DNA of 64,000 nt, from contig NZ_CP043839.1 of assembly GCF_032878955.1 (NCBI RefSeq), forward strand, positions 3,162,001 through 3,226,000, in the 5' to 3' direction. This DNA is from Butyricimonas paravirosa (lineage in GTDB: Bacteria; Bacteroidota; Bacteroidia; Bacteroidales; Marinifilaceae). Under the pieces are notes generated by a model. It worked only from the letters and a program-made list of their open reading frames with translations. It was not told the origin of the DNA and did not search any database. The position numbers were made by a program, and so were the translations under genes. Positions 43,745 through 52,348 of the stretch are shown piece after piece; positions within the stretch are counted from its first letter, which is position 1; every line of letters starts with the position of its first letter.

Positions 43745-44908
43745 ATGAATATGGATAGTAAGAGAATAGAAAAATTAATAATGAAAGCACTTTTGAAAGA
43801 GATTTCTGAAGGGGAGCGGTGTGAGTTGGATGGGTGGTTGAATGCTTCTGAACAAAACAGGAATTTTTTCGAGAGTTTGCATTCGGAGATGTATTTAAAG
43901 AAGGCGGTGGGAGATCATAATCGGCTATTGCGGGATGCGGGATGGAAACAAATAAAGAGAAAAACGGTGGAAGTGAGGTCTCGTAAGATTCGTTTGCAGG
44001 TGTATCGTGTTGCGGCGGCGATTATTTTCCCTTTAATGTTAGGAGGGTTTATTTGGTATATGATGGGTTCTGTGGAGAAACGGTCAGGATTACCTTTAGC
44101 ACATCAAGAGATAAAGGTGGGAGGATCTAAAGCAGTGGTTACATTATCAACGGGAGAGCGGGTTGCACTTTTCGGTGACACTACGGTATGTGTGAATGAC
44201 GGGTTGTCCACGATGATTAATCAGCAGGATACGTTGAATTTCATGAAAAATAACGACGTGGTTGTAGCGGAAAATAGTTACACGGTTATTGAGATTCCGA
44301 GAGGTGGAGAATATATTGTTCGATTAGAAGACGGAACCGTGGTTTATTTGAATTCTGAGTCGGAATTGCGAATGCCCGTTCATTTCGGATCAGAAGAGAG
44401 ACTGGTTTGGTTAAAAGGCGAAGCTTATTTCAGTGTTAAGCACGAGAACAAGCGTCGGTTTATTGTGAGAACGGATAGGGCTGATGTCTCGGTGTTAGGA
44501 ACAGAGTTTGGAGTAAGGGCATACTCTGGCGAGAAAGAGTTCTTGACGACTTTGGTGAAGGGTAGAGTTGAGGTGAAGAGTGAAAATAACGTGCATCGTA
44601 TTGTGCCGGGAGAACAAGCGAAAGTTGATAATACTGGAAATATAGCGGTTACGAAGGTGAATACGGATGAATTTGTCGCTTGGAAAGTGGGGCGGATCGT
44701 GTTCACGGACGCTCGTTTGGAGGATATCATGAACGAGTTGCAAAGGTGGTATGATTTCAACGTGTTTTACGCAAGTTCGGAACTCAAAGAATTGCGTTTC
44801 TCGATGGATATTGTGAAATACAAGGAGGTTTCGGAGATATTTGACCTGATGGAGAAGATTCGAAGAGTCTCTTTTGAGGTAAATGGGAATAATGTGATCT
44901 TAAAATAA
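43745..44908 (+). CDS. FecR-family anti-sigma factor (locus 2)
   Basis: This 387-residue protein has a cytoplasmic helical N terminus, one membrane segment (about 88-107, RVAAAIIFPLMLGGFIWYMM), a periplasmic FecR domain (about 180-275: IPRGGEYIVRLEDGTVVYLN, LKGEAYFSVKHENKRRFIV) and a C-terminal DUF4974 domain (about 315-387). It should transmit signal from the STN domain of the SusC encoded 180 bp downstream to the ECF sigma. A second in-frame ATG is at 43751. Confidence 0.92.
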   Translation: MNMDSKRIEKLIMKALLKEISEGERCELDGWLNASEQNRNFFESLHSEMYLKKAVGDHNRLLRDAGWKQIKRKTVEVRSRKIRLQVYRVAAAIIFPLMLGGFIWYMMGSVEKRSGLPLAHQEIKVGGSKAVVTLSTGERVALFGDTTVCVNDGLSTMINQQDTLNFMKNNDVVVAENSYTVIEIPRGGEYIVRLEDGTVVYLNSESELRMPVHFGSEERLVWLKGEAYFSVKHENKRRFIVRTDRADVSVLGTEFGVRAYSGEKEFLTTLVKGRVEVKSENNVHRIVPGEQAKVDNTGNIAVTKVNTDEFVAWKVGRIVFTDARLEDIMNELQRWYDFNVFYASSELKELRFSMDIVKYKEVSEIFDLMEKIRRVSFEVNGNNVILK

Positions 44909-45074
44909 AGAGAGTAGTACCGCAAATACCACTCTCTTAAATGCCTGATAACAGACAAATGTAAAATCAATACAAAGTTATGGAAAATAATTAGAACAAG
45001 AAAAAAAAGGGAACTCATTTCTACCGCAAATAGAATTGAGACTAAGGATAGATAACAGACGAATGTAAAATCAA
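44908..45074 (+). promoter_or_regulatory. Tandem hairpin-plus-box element in the FecR-SusC leader of locus 2
   Basis: Two units sit 104 bp apart. Unit 1: stem AAGAGAGT (44908-44915) with ACTCTCTT (44931-44938), plus GTA/TAC, loop CCGCAAA, then a 24-bp box at 44947-44970. Unit 2: stem CTCATTTCTA (45014-45023) with TAGAATTGAG (45031-45040), the same loop CCGCAAA, then the box at 45051-45074, matching 23 of 24. The stems differ in sequence but both pair, as expected for conserved RNA structure. Unit 2 lies 13 bp before the SusC start. Confidence 0.65.
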
Positions 45075-45087
45075 ACAAATTATTTTT

Positions 45088-48000
45088 ATGAAAAAACATC
45101 ATGAGAGTTTGCGGGGTTTTCCCCGTTGGCTGTGCCGGCTACTATTATTTGTGAATGTTGTGCTGGTGACGGTATCGTTTTCATTTGCTCAACAGAACAC
45201 GAATCGGGTTACGATTGACATGAAGAATGCTTCTTTATCAGAGGTGTTTAACGAGATTAAACGACAGACGAATTTGAGTTTCATGTTTAGTAACGACGAT
45301 TTGAAGAATGTTCCGAGAAAGGATGTCCAGATTAAAAATGTCACGGTAGATGAGGCAATGAAGAAATGCTTGGAAGGGACAGGCTTGGAATACGAGCTGA
45401 CGAATAACGTGGTTGTTATTCGTAAAGCTGCTGCAAAAATTGAAAAAGCACAACAAGTAACATTAACTGGTACTGTGCGAGATAAAGATGGCCAGACTTT
45501 ACCGGGAGTGTCCGTTGTAATTAAAGGAACTTCTTTAGGAGGGGCAACAGATATTGATGGAAAATATCGATTCACGGTTCCTTTGGCGAAGGATATGGTA
45601 TTGGTATTTTCTTTCGTGGGGATGGAGACCAAGGAGGTGGTATATAATGGAGAATCGACTTTGGATGTGACCTTGGATCCTGATGTAACAGAAATGGCCG
45701 AGGTTGTCGTGACAGGTATTTTTACCCGTAAAGCGGATAGCTATACCGGTGCCGTGACGACGATTAAAAAGGAGGATTTGCAAAAGGTTGGTAACCAGAA
45801 CGTGTTGCAATCACTGAAAAATATCGATCCTTCTTTCCAAGTATTGGAGAATAATGAATTCGGTTCTGATCCGAATAAGGTTCCGGATATTCAGATGCGT
45901 GGAGCGTCTAATTTTTCAGATATGAAAGATAAATACCAGACAAACCCGAATCAACCGCTTTTCATTGTTGACGGATTCGAGCAGTCGATAGAGAAAGTAA
46001 TGGATATGGATATGAACCGGGTGGCTTCGATCACCTTATTGAAAGATGCAACAGCCAAGGCTCTTTATGGTTCTAAAGGTGCTAACGGGGTTGTCGTGAT
46101 CGAGACTGTGACCCCGGAAGCCGGAAAAATGAGAGTTTCTTATTCGGGCAATCTTAGTATTCAGGCTCCAGATTTAGGGAGTTATGATTTGGCAAATGCG
46201 GCAGAAAAACTAGAGATCGAGAAAAGAGCAGGTGTTTACACGGATAAATCGGGACGTCCCAATGTGCAACAACAATATGATGAGAAATATAACGAGTATT
46301 ACAAAGAAATCTTGCGGGGAGTGGATACATATTGGTTGGAAAAACCTTTACGTGTGGGAGTGGGACACAAACACTCGTTGAATTTTGAAGGAGGGGATGA
46401 CATTATCCGGTATAGTATTGATTTTTCGTATAATAAAGTCGCCGGGGTAATGAAGGGGTCTGATCGTGAAGTGATTTCTGGTGGTTTTAATTTTCAATAT
46501 CGTTACGGTAAATTCCTTTTTAGAGATCAATTGTCTGTCACTTTTAATAAGGCTGACGAGTCTCCTTATGGGGCATTCTCCGAGTATGCAAAATTGAATC
46601 CTTACTGGAGAGCTTACAATGATGATGGTAGTATTAGGGAGGTTATGGGAGATTACCAGATCGCAAATATGCAGGGAAGTCATCCTATATATAATCCGAT
46701 GGTAAATGCTTCATTAAACACGAAAACCTCGACATCTTATACTGATGTCACGAATAATTTTTATGCAGAGTGGGATGCTTTCGAAGGAATGAAGGTAAAA
46801 GGACGTTTCGGGTTAGTTAGCAGCAAAAATGATAGTGAGGTGTTTTTACCGCGTGATCATACGTCTTTCCGGGATATATCGCCTGATAGCGAGGATTATT
46901 TTAATAGAGGGAAGTACACGAAAGGTAATGGCACGCGTTTAGATTATAATGTGGATCTTTCTGCGAATTATTCAAAATTGTTTGGTAAGCATTTGTTATT
47001 TGCTAATGCCCAGTGGAGTATAAGTCAAAAAAAGAGTGAGATGGTATACTTCCAAGCTCAAGGATTTGCTAATAACAAGATGGATTATATCACGAATGCG
47101 AAAGAGTATGTTTCCGGTAGTCCTTATGGAGATGAATCAGTCGTGAGGGAGACTAGTGTTTTGGCCTCTGTTAACTATTCTTATGATGACCGCTATTTAT
47201 TAGATGCAACTTATCGGGCGAATGCTTCTTCTCTATTTGGTGCAGACAAACGTTGGGGAAGTTTCTGGTCTACAGGTATTGGTTGGAATATTCATAAAGA
47301 AAGGTTCTTCGAAGGAGTCAGTTTTTTGGAGAAATTGAGATTAAGAGCTTCAACGGGGTATTCCGGTTCGCAGAACTTTAATTCTTATCAAGCGATAGCC
47401 ACTTATAAGTATTATAACGAGAGCTATGATAATATTATGGGATCGTACTTGATTAGTCTGGCGAATCCGGAATTACAATGGCAAAAGACTCAGGATAATA
47501 ATTTTGGTATAGAGTTTTCGGTGTTGAATATGTTGGATGTTACTTTTGACTATTACATAAAGAACACGGAAAATTTGTTGACTCCTGTTTCACTTCCTCC
47601 TTCAGCTGGTTTTGATAGTTATATGGAGAATTTAGGCGAGACGCAAAATCGAGGTATCGAGGCAAAAGTTAATCTGCGTGCGATAAGAGATACGAAGCGT
47701 GAAATGTATTTAAGCGTGTTTGGCTCCCTTATGCATAATAAGAACAAAATAACCAAGATTTCAGATGCATTGAATACATTAAATAATACTCGGGATGAGG
47801 AGAAGATAGAGAGTAATATACCGGATCACGAAAATGGAAAGGGTGTGACCAAGCCTTCAACCCGTTATGCGGAAGGGCAATCTATGAATGCAATATGGGC
47901 GGTGAGATCATTGGGAATAGATCCAATGAATGGTGATGAAATCTTTTTATCAGCGGACGGTAAGATGGTTTATAAATGGGATCCGAAAGATCAAGTGGTT

Positions 48001-48471
48001 GTCGGTGATGATTTACCCAAGGTTTCCGGAACTTTCGGTTTTAATTTTGAATATAAAGGCTTTTCTGTGAACACGTCGTTTTATTACAGATTGGGTGGAC
48101 AATATTATAACCAGACTTTGGTAAATAAAGTGGAGAATGCCGATATACAATATAATGTGGATCGTAGAATGTACACGGATCGTTGGACAACTCCGGGAGT
48201 TGCGGCTAAATATAAAGCCTTTAATAGTAGTGAACCCTTTACCCGACCGACATCTCGTTTTGTTCAAGATTTAAATGAATTGCAGATGACATCGTTAAAT
48301 ATAGGATATGATTTCCGCAATTGCGGTTTCATGAAGGGGGGAGCAATTGAACGGTTAAAATTGCAATTCTATGCGAATGATTTGTTCAGATTATCAACGG
48401 TGAAAACGGAACGAGGTACTGAGTATCCGTATGCTAGAACGTATTCATTTACTTTACAGGCAACGTTTTAG
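45088..48471 (+). CDS. SusC/RagA-family TonB-linked outer-membrane transporter with STN domain (locus 2)
   Basis: This 1127-residue protein has a signal region (1-36, ending SFSFAQQ), an STN domain (about 40-112), a carboxypeptidase-D-like domain (about 125-205, LTGTVRDKDGQTLPGVSVVI), a plug (about 215-345, with QPLFIVDGFEQSIEKV) and a large barrel ending YSFTLQATF. It imports an unknown substrate with the SusD encoded next and signals through FecR. The accompanying genes encode thioredoxin-fold and lipid-anchored proteins, not glycosidases, so a carbohydrate substrate is not indicated. Confidence 0.95.
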   Translation: MKKHHESLRGFPRWLCRLLLFVNVVLVTVSFSFAQQNTNRVTIDMKNASLSEVFNEIKRQTNLSFMFSNDDLKNVPRKDVQIKNVTVDEAMKKCLEGTGLEYELTNNVVVIRKAAAKIEKAQQVTLTGTVRDKDGQTLPGVSVVIKGTSLGGATDIDGKYRFTVPLAKDMVLVFSFVGMETKEVVYNGESTLDVTLDPDVTEMAEVVVTGIFTRKADSYTGAVTTIKKEDLQKVGNQNVLQSLKNIDPSFQVLENNEFGSDPNKVPDIQMRGASNFSDMKDKYQTNPNQPLFIVDGFEQSIEKVMDMDMNRVASITLLKDATAKALYGSKGANGVVVIETVTPEAGKMRVSYSGNLSIQAPDLGSYDLANAAEKLEIEKRAGVYTDKSGRPNVQQQYDEKYNEYYKEILRGVDTYWLEKPLRVGVGHKHSLNFEGGDDIIRYSIDFSYNKVAGVMKGSDREVISGGFNFQYRYGKFLFRDQLSVTFNKADESPYGAFSEYAKLNPYWRAYNDDGSIREVMGDYQIANMQGSHPIYNPMVNASLNTKTSTSYTDVTNNFYAEWDAFEGMKVKGRFGLVSSKNDSEVFLPRDHTSFRDISPDSEDYFNRGKYTKGNGTRLDYNVDLSANYSKLFGKHLLFANAQWSISQKKSEMVYFQAQGFANNKMDYITNAKEYVSGSPYGDESVVRETSVLASVNYSYDDRYLLDATYRANASSLFGADKRWGSFWSTGIGWNIHKERFFEGVSFLEKLRLRASTGYSGSQNFNSYQAIATYKYYNESYDNIMGSYLISLANPELQWQKTQDNNFGIEFSVLNMLDVTFDYYIKNTENLLTPVSLPPSAGFDSYMENLGETQNRGIEAKVNLRAIRDTKREMYLSVFGSLMHNKNKITKISDALNTLNNTRDEEKIESNIPDHENGKGVTKPSTRYAEGQSMNAIWAVRSLGIDPMNGDEIFLSADGKMVYKWDPKDQVVVGDDLPKVSGTFGFNFEYKGFSVNTSFYYRLGGQYYNQTLVNKVENADIQYNVDRRMYTDRWTTPGVAAKYKAFNSSEPFTRPTSRFVQDLNELQMTSLNIGYDFRNCGFMKGGAIERLKLQFYANDLFRLSTVKTERGTEYPYARTYSFTLQATF

Positions 48472-48497
48472 ATTTTTGAATGATAAAAAAGGAAATT

Positions 48498-49949
48498 ATG
48501 AAGAATATAGTACATAGAATAAAGTTATCCGTTTGGGTTCTTCTGGTTTTGTTTGTTACAACTTCCTGTGAGAGCTGGTTAGATGTGAAACCTAAGACGG
48601 AAGAAGAAGCTGAACGTATGTTTAGTACAGAAGAAGGATTTAAGTCTGCTTTGGCAGGTACTTATATTTCTCTGAGTCAGCCCGAGTTGTACGGTAGAGA
48701 GTTAACCTTCGGAATGGTAGGTGTTTTAGGACAAGAATGGGAAAAGGGAGGAACCTTGGATCAAACCAGCTCGGCATATTCTTTTTTCTTGCGATATAGA
48801 TATGATGAGACGGTGTCAAAAGCAATTGTGGAGAAAGTGTGGGGAGAAATGTATAAGACGATTGCTAATGTGAATACATTGATTGAGTACACGGATAAAA
48901 AACGGGATGTGTTGAAAGGGAATAATTATGAAATTATTCGCGGAGAGGCTTTGGCTTTAAGAGCTTTTATTCATTTTGATCTTTTACGGTTATATGCGGA
49001 AGCTGATTTTTCTGAGGCTGCAGAGGTTTCAATCCCTTATGTGAAAGAAGCTAAACCAGCGATTGCTCCACAATATACTCCGGCAGACGTGGTGGAATTA
49101 ATTCTGGGAGATGTAAAAGATGCTCTTGATTTATTGGAGAAAGATCCCATTTATACGGGGCAGGATGTCTCTGGTGAGGATAACGGTTATTTAGCCAATC
49201 GGAATTTCCACTTGAATTATTATGCTGTGCAAGGTTTGAAAGCCAGGGTATTAGCTTATGCAAAACAAATGGATAAAGCGGCAGAGGCAGCTTTGATCGT
49301 GATTGGTGCGCAGGAAAGTAAAAATATTTTTCCTTGGGTGAAAAAGAATGATATAAATCCTAGTGATGTAACATTGAAAGATCGTACTTTTTCTACCGAG
49401 CATCTTTTTGCCTTGAATACGATCAAATTGGACGAAAATATCAAAGGATATTTTAAAGAGACGACGTCACCGATGCTTCCTCGGCAGGCAATCACGGGTG
49501 GTTCGAATTATTTGTATGATGTGGCTGATTATCGTTTGAAGTGGTTTGATAATGAGAATGGGTTGGTAAATGTGTTTTCAAAATTCTGGCAAAGCGATAA
49601 GAAAACGGTAGATGGGGTTGTTTTACCGAAGAGGGATAGAATGCCAGTGATTCGGATTTCAGAGATGTATTATATCGTGGCAGAGTCGATGAAGATGTCT
49701 GATCCTCAAGGAGCATTGGATAAATTGAATTTGGTGCGTAAAATGCGTGGATTGACAGAGCCTCTTACTGACCTGAATCCTGATGCGATTCAACAGGAAA
49801 TACAGAAAGAGTACGAGAGGGAATTTTTAGGAGAAGGACAGTTATTTTTCTACCATAAGAGACAGGGAACGAAGAATATCGCAACTGCAAATGCTGTTTA
49901 TAAACTCCCGATGCCTGATCTGGAGATCGATCTTGGAGAACGTGAATAA
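48498..49949 (+). CDS. SusD/RagB-family substrate-binding lipoprotein (locus 2)
   Basis: This 483-residue lipoprotein has the lipobox Cys at residue 24 (LVLFVTTSCESWLDVKPKTE), TPR-like helices (IIRGEALALRAFIHFDLLRL) and the C-terminal SusD region (PVIRISEMYYIVAESMKMSD; EYEREFLGEGQLFFYHKRQG). It forms the lid of the SusC barrel. The frame has another ATG at 48480, but the later start gives a normal signal peptide. Confidence 0.94.
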   Translation: MKNIVHRIKLSVWVLLVLFVTTSCESWLDVKPKTEEEAERMFSTEEGFKSALAGTYISLSQPELYGRELTFGMVGVLGQEWEKGGTLDQTSSAYSFFLRYRYDETVSKAIVEKVWGEMYKTIANVNTLIEYTDKKRDVLKGNNYEIIRGEALALRAFIHFDLLRLYAEADFSEAAEVSIPYVKEAKPAIAPQYTPADVVELILGDVKDALDLLEKDPIYTGQDVSGEDNGYLANRNFHLNYYAVQGLKARVLAYAKQMDKAAEAALIVIGAQESKNIFPWVKKNDINPSDVTLKDRTFSTEHLFALNTIKLDENIKGYFKETTSPMLPRQAITGGSNYLYDVADYRLKWFDNENGLVNVFSKFWQSDKKTVDGVVLPKRDRMPVIRISEMYYIVAESMKMSDPQGALDKLNLVRKMRGLTEPLTDLNPDAIQQEIQKEYEREFLGEGQLFFYHKRQGTKNIATANAVYKLPMPDLEIDLGERE

Positions 49950-49966
49950 TTTTAAATTTGTTGATT

Positions 49967-50698
49967 ATGAGAAATATATTTAAAATATGGTTACTTGCGG
50001 GATTGGTGTCATTCTTTATGATATCATGTAGCGAAGATAAGATTGAAACTTATTCCGGTCCAGATGCGGTCAACATGTGGATTGGTACGACGAGAGATAG
50101 TGCCGAGATGTCCTTTTTGGCACTGGAACCAACATTGACCGAATATGACTTTAACGTGGAACTTCGAATTCAATCCGTATTAAGGAATGAAGATCGAGAT
50201 GTGAAAATTAACTTGGGTGAATTGACAACGGCTGTTGCCGGAGAAAATTTCGAAGTCGCTGAAAATGTTACTATTCCCGCTGGGGAGACTTCCGTTATAG
50301 TACCGGTGAAAGTTTATAAAAAAGGGTTGGCCGATATTGAAGGTGGATTGGTTGTTGAGCTTGTTATTGGAACATCCGATGATTTCATTCCGGGGGTCTA
50401 TGGGAAAATGAAACTTTCTTTTGCCGGTGATTTCCCAAAAAATTGGTATGCAAGTACGACTTCAGATGTAGGAGCAATACCTTATTTCTGGGGTAAATGT
50501 ACGAAAAATAAATACCAATTCGTTTTTGAACATTTAGGTACTATTGATTTGAAAGATTATGCGGGATGGAATTATACTCCGATTATAGCAATGCAGAATG
50601 AGTTGAATGCTAAATTAGAAAAATATGCTGCAGATCATGACGGGGAATGGTTACCGGATGACGATGGAAGTAAAATGTGGTTCTCTGCTGGTACCTGA
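49967..50698 (+). CDS. DUF4843-type lipoprotein (locus 2)
   Basis: This 243-residue lipoprotein (lipobox Cys21, LVSFFMISCSEDKIETY) has a beta-sandwich-like body with VELRIQSVLRNEDRDVKINL, the AGENFEVAENVTIPAGETSV stretch and the FPKNWY segment typical of DUF4843 proteins found after SusCD in Bacteroidota. Function is unknown; it is probably a surface accessory subunit. A TTG at 49958 is in frame but unlikely as start. It is followed by a 52-bp gap and the PKD-like gene. Confidence 0.75.
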   Translation: MRNIFKIWLLAGLVSFFMISCSEDKIETYSGPDAVNMWIGTTRDSAEMSFLALEPTLTEYDFNVELRIQSVLRNEDRDVKINLGELTTAVAGENFEVAENVTIPAGETSVIVPVKVYKKGLADIEGGLVVELVIGTSDDFIPGVYGKMKLSFAGDFPKNWYASTTSDVGAIPYFWGKCTKNKYQFVFEHLGTIDLKDYAGWNYTPIIAMQNELNAKLEKYAADHDGEWLPDDDGSKMWFSAGT

Positions 50699-50750
50699 TA
50701 TTTAAGTCTATTGGAGTATTGGTATATTGATGAATTAAAATTTAGAGTTT

Positions 50751-52298
50751 ATGAAAAATAAGATAAGACATTTATTATTTCTTTCGGTAATACTATTTTC
50801 TGTTGCTTCATGTATTGATGATAAAGGAAATTATGATTATACGGAAATTGAAGATGCAATAGTTGAGATACCGGAAGTAAAAGAGAATGGAGGTAAGATT
50901 AGTCGTGATCGCTATGACGAATTAAGTTTAAATCCTGAGATACAGTATCAAGCCGGTTCTTCTGCGGATGACTATAATTTTGAATGGGGTTTGTACACTC
51001 AACAACCACAAAAAGATGATGATGATGCTTATATCCCGAAGAAAATTATTGGAGATAAACCGCAATTGTCGTACAAGCTAATTGATGAGCCGGATAAATA
51101 TTATGTAGTTTTGAAGGTGACGCATAAAGAAATGGGCTCGTGTACAGATTATAAATTTGAATTGAATGTTAATTCTATGGCTGGGTGGCTTATTTATGAC
51201 GAAGCCGCTAGTGGAGATGGAGATTTTCAGATTATTCGTGATCGTGAAATTGTTCCGGACTTGTCTTCGATTCAGACAGGTATTGTTCGGAATTATTTTG
51301 CTACGGCTAATGGAGGAAAGAAATTACGGGATGGAAAGTTCTTGGGAAGAAGGAATATGAACAATCAATATGATCATTTATATCTTTTCAAAGAGGACGG
51401 GATGTACAAAATGAAAGCTGGAACTTATGAAGTTATTACTGAAGATTATTCTACTTTGTTTTCCACTCAACCAGCGAAAAATGCTCCGATGGCTCTTTAT
51501 TATCCTAGCCCGATGTATGGACAAGTCGAAGTATTCGTGAATAATAATGAGATGTATACGATCAGATGGAATATGCTGGGACAGGAGGATAAATACACTA
51601 CACCTATAGGAGCTTGGGGGACTGCTTATAAAGTTAATCCGTTTATAGCTCCGGTTCCTGTGACAGGCAATACTGTTCGTGCTGTTTTGTATAATGATAT
51701 TAGTAATGCTAGAGGTCAGTTTATTACTATAAATAGTAGTGGCGCTGCTGGTTTTCCGATGACTCCAGAAGGGAAATTTAATACTGGAGCGATTAATACT
51801 AATGAGACCATGAAACTTAAATTGGAGTATTTGGGACAAGGTCGAGATGGTATTACTTGTGCATTATTTAAAGATGAATTAAATGCTGGGAAGCTTTCGC
51901 TTTATACTGCAGATCTTCGGGATGTTTCTAAGCCTTTAGCATTGGAGATTTACGATTTAAGTGATTTACAAAATATTGATGATGCAAAATACTTTACTTT
52001 CGGAACTCGGGGTGATGTATTGTTTTATGCGACAACTTCTAAGGTTTATAGTTACGTGTTCAACGGGGCTGTAACTGAATTGCTTTCAACATCAGGAGAG
52101 GAGATTGTTTCCATGAAATTGTACACGCATTCAGCCAATGAAGATTACAGTGGGCGTATGTTGTTCGTGGCAACTTATGATGGGGCGGCCGGAAAAGTGT
52201 ACAAAATTAAATTCAATGAGTTGAATGGACAGTTGGATGGTGAAGTTGAGGAGTATACCGGTTTCGGAAAAATTATTGATATGATGAATAAAGAATAA
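50751..52298 (+). CDS. PKD-like family lipoprotein (locus 2)
   Basis: This 515-residue lipoprotein (lipobox Cys21, VILFSVASCIDDKGNYDYTE) has the N-terminal opening typical of the PKD-like lipoproteins that accompany SusCD (CIDDKGNYDY), an Ig/PKD-like segment (about 30-140, LSLNPEIQYQAGSSADDYNF) and a C-terminal part of repeated beta strands (MAGWLIYDEAASGDGDF; SKVYSYVFNGAVTELLSTSG), possibly a propeller. The molecular role is unknown. It probably sits on the outer membrane beside SusCD. Confidence 0.75.
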   Translation: MKNKIRHLLFLSVILFSVASCIDDKGNYDYTEIEDAIVEIPEVKENGGKISRDRYDELSLNPEIQYQAGSSADDYNFEWGLYTQQPQKDDDDAYIPKKIIGDKPQLSYKLIDEPDKYYVVLKVTHKEMGSCTDYKFELNVNSMAGWLIYDEAASGDGDFQIIRDREIVPDLSSIQTGIVRNYFATANGGKKLRDGKFLGRRNMNNQYDHLYLFKEDGMYKMKAGTYEVITEDYSTLFSTQPAKNAPMALYYPSPMYGQVEVFVNNNEMYTIRWNMLGQEDKYTTPIGAWGTAYKVNPFIAPVPVTGNTVRAVLYNDISNARGQFITINSSGAAGFPMTPEGKFNTGAINTNETMKLKLEYLGQGRDGITCALFKDELNAGKLSLYTADLRDVSKPLALEIYDLSDLQNIDDAKYFTFGTRGDVLFYATTSKVYSYVFNGAVTELLSTSGEEIVSMKLYTHSANEDYSGRMLFVATYDGAAGKVYKIKFNELNGQLDGEVEEYTGFGKIIDMMNKE

Positions 52299-52304
52299 AA
52301 ATAT

Positions 52305-52328
52305 CCCTCTCATGAATGCATGAGGGGG
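52305..52328 (+). other. Stem-loop between the PKD-like and tandem thioredoxin genes
   Basis: CCCTCTCATG (52305-52314) pairs with CATGAGGGGG (52319-52328) with one G-U pair and a 4-nt loop. No U tract follows, so it is more likely an internal mRNA processing or stability hairpin. Confidence 0.5.
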
Positions 52329-52348
52329 AACTTCTAAAATGGTTATTA

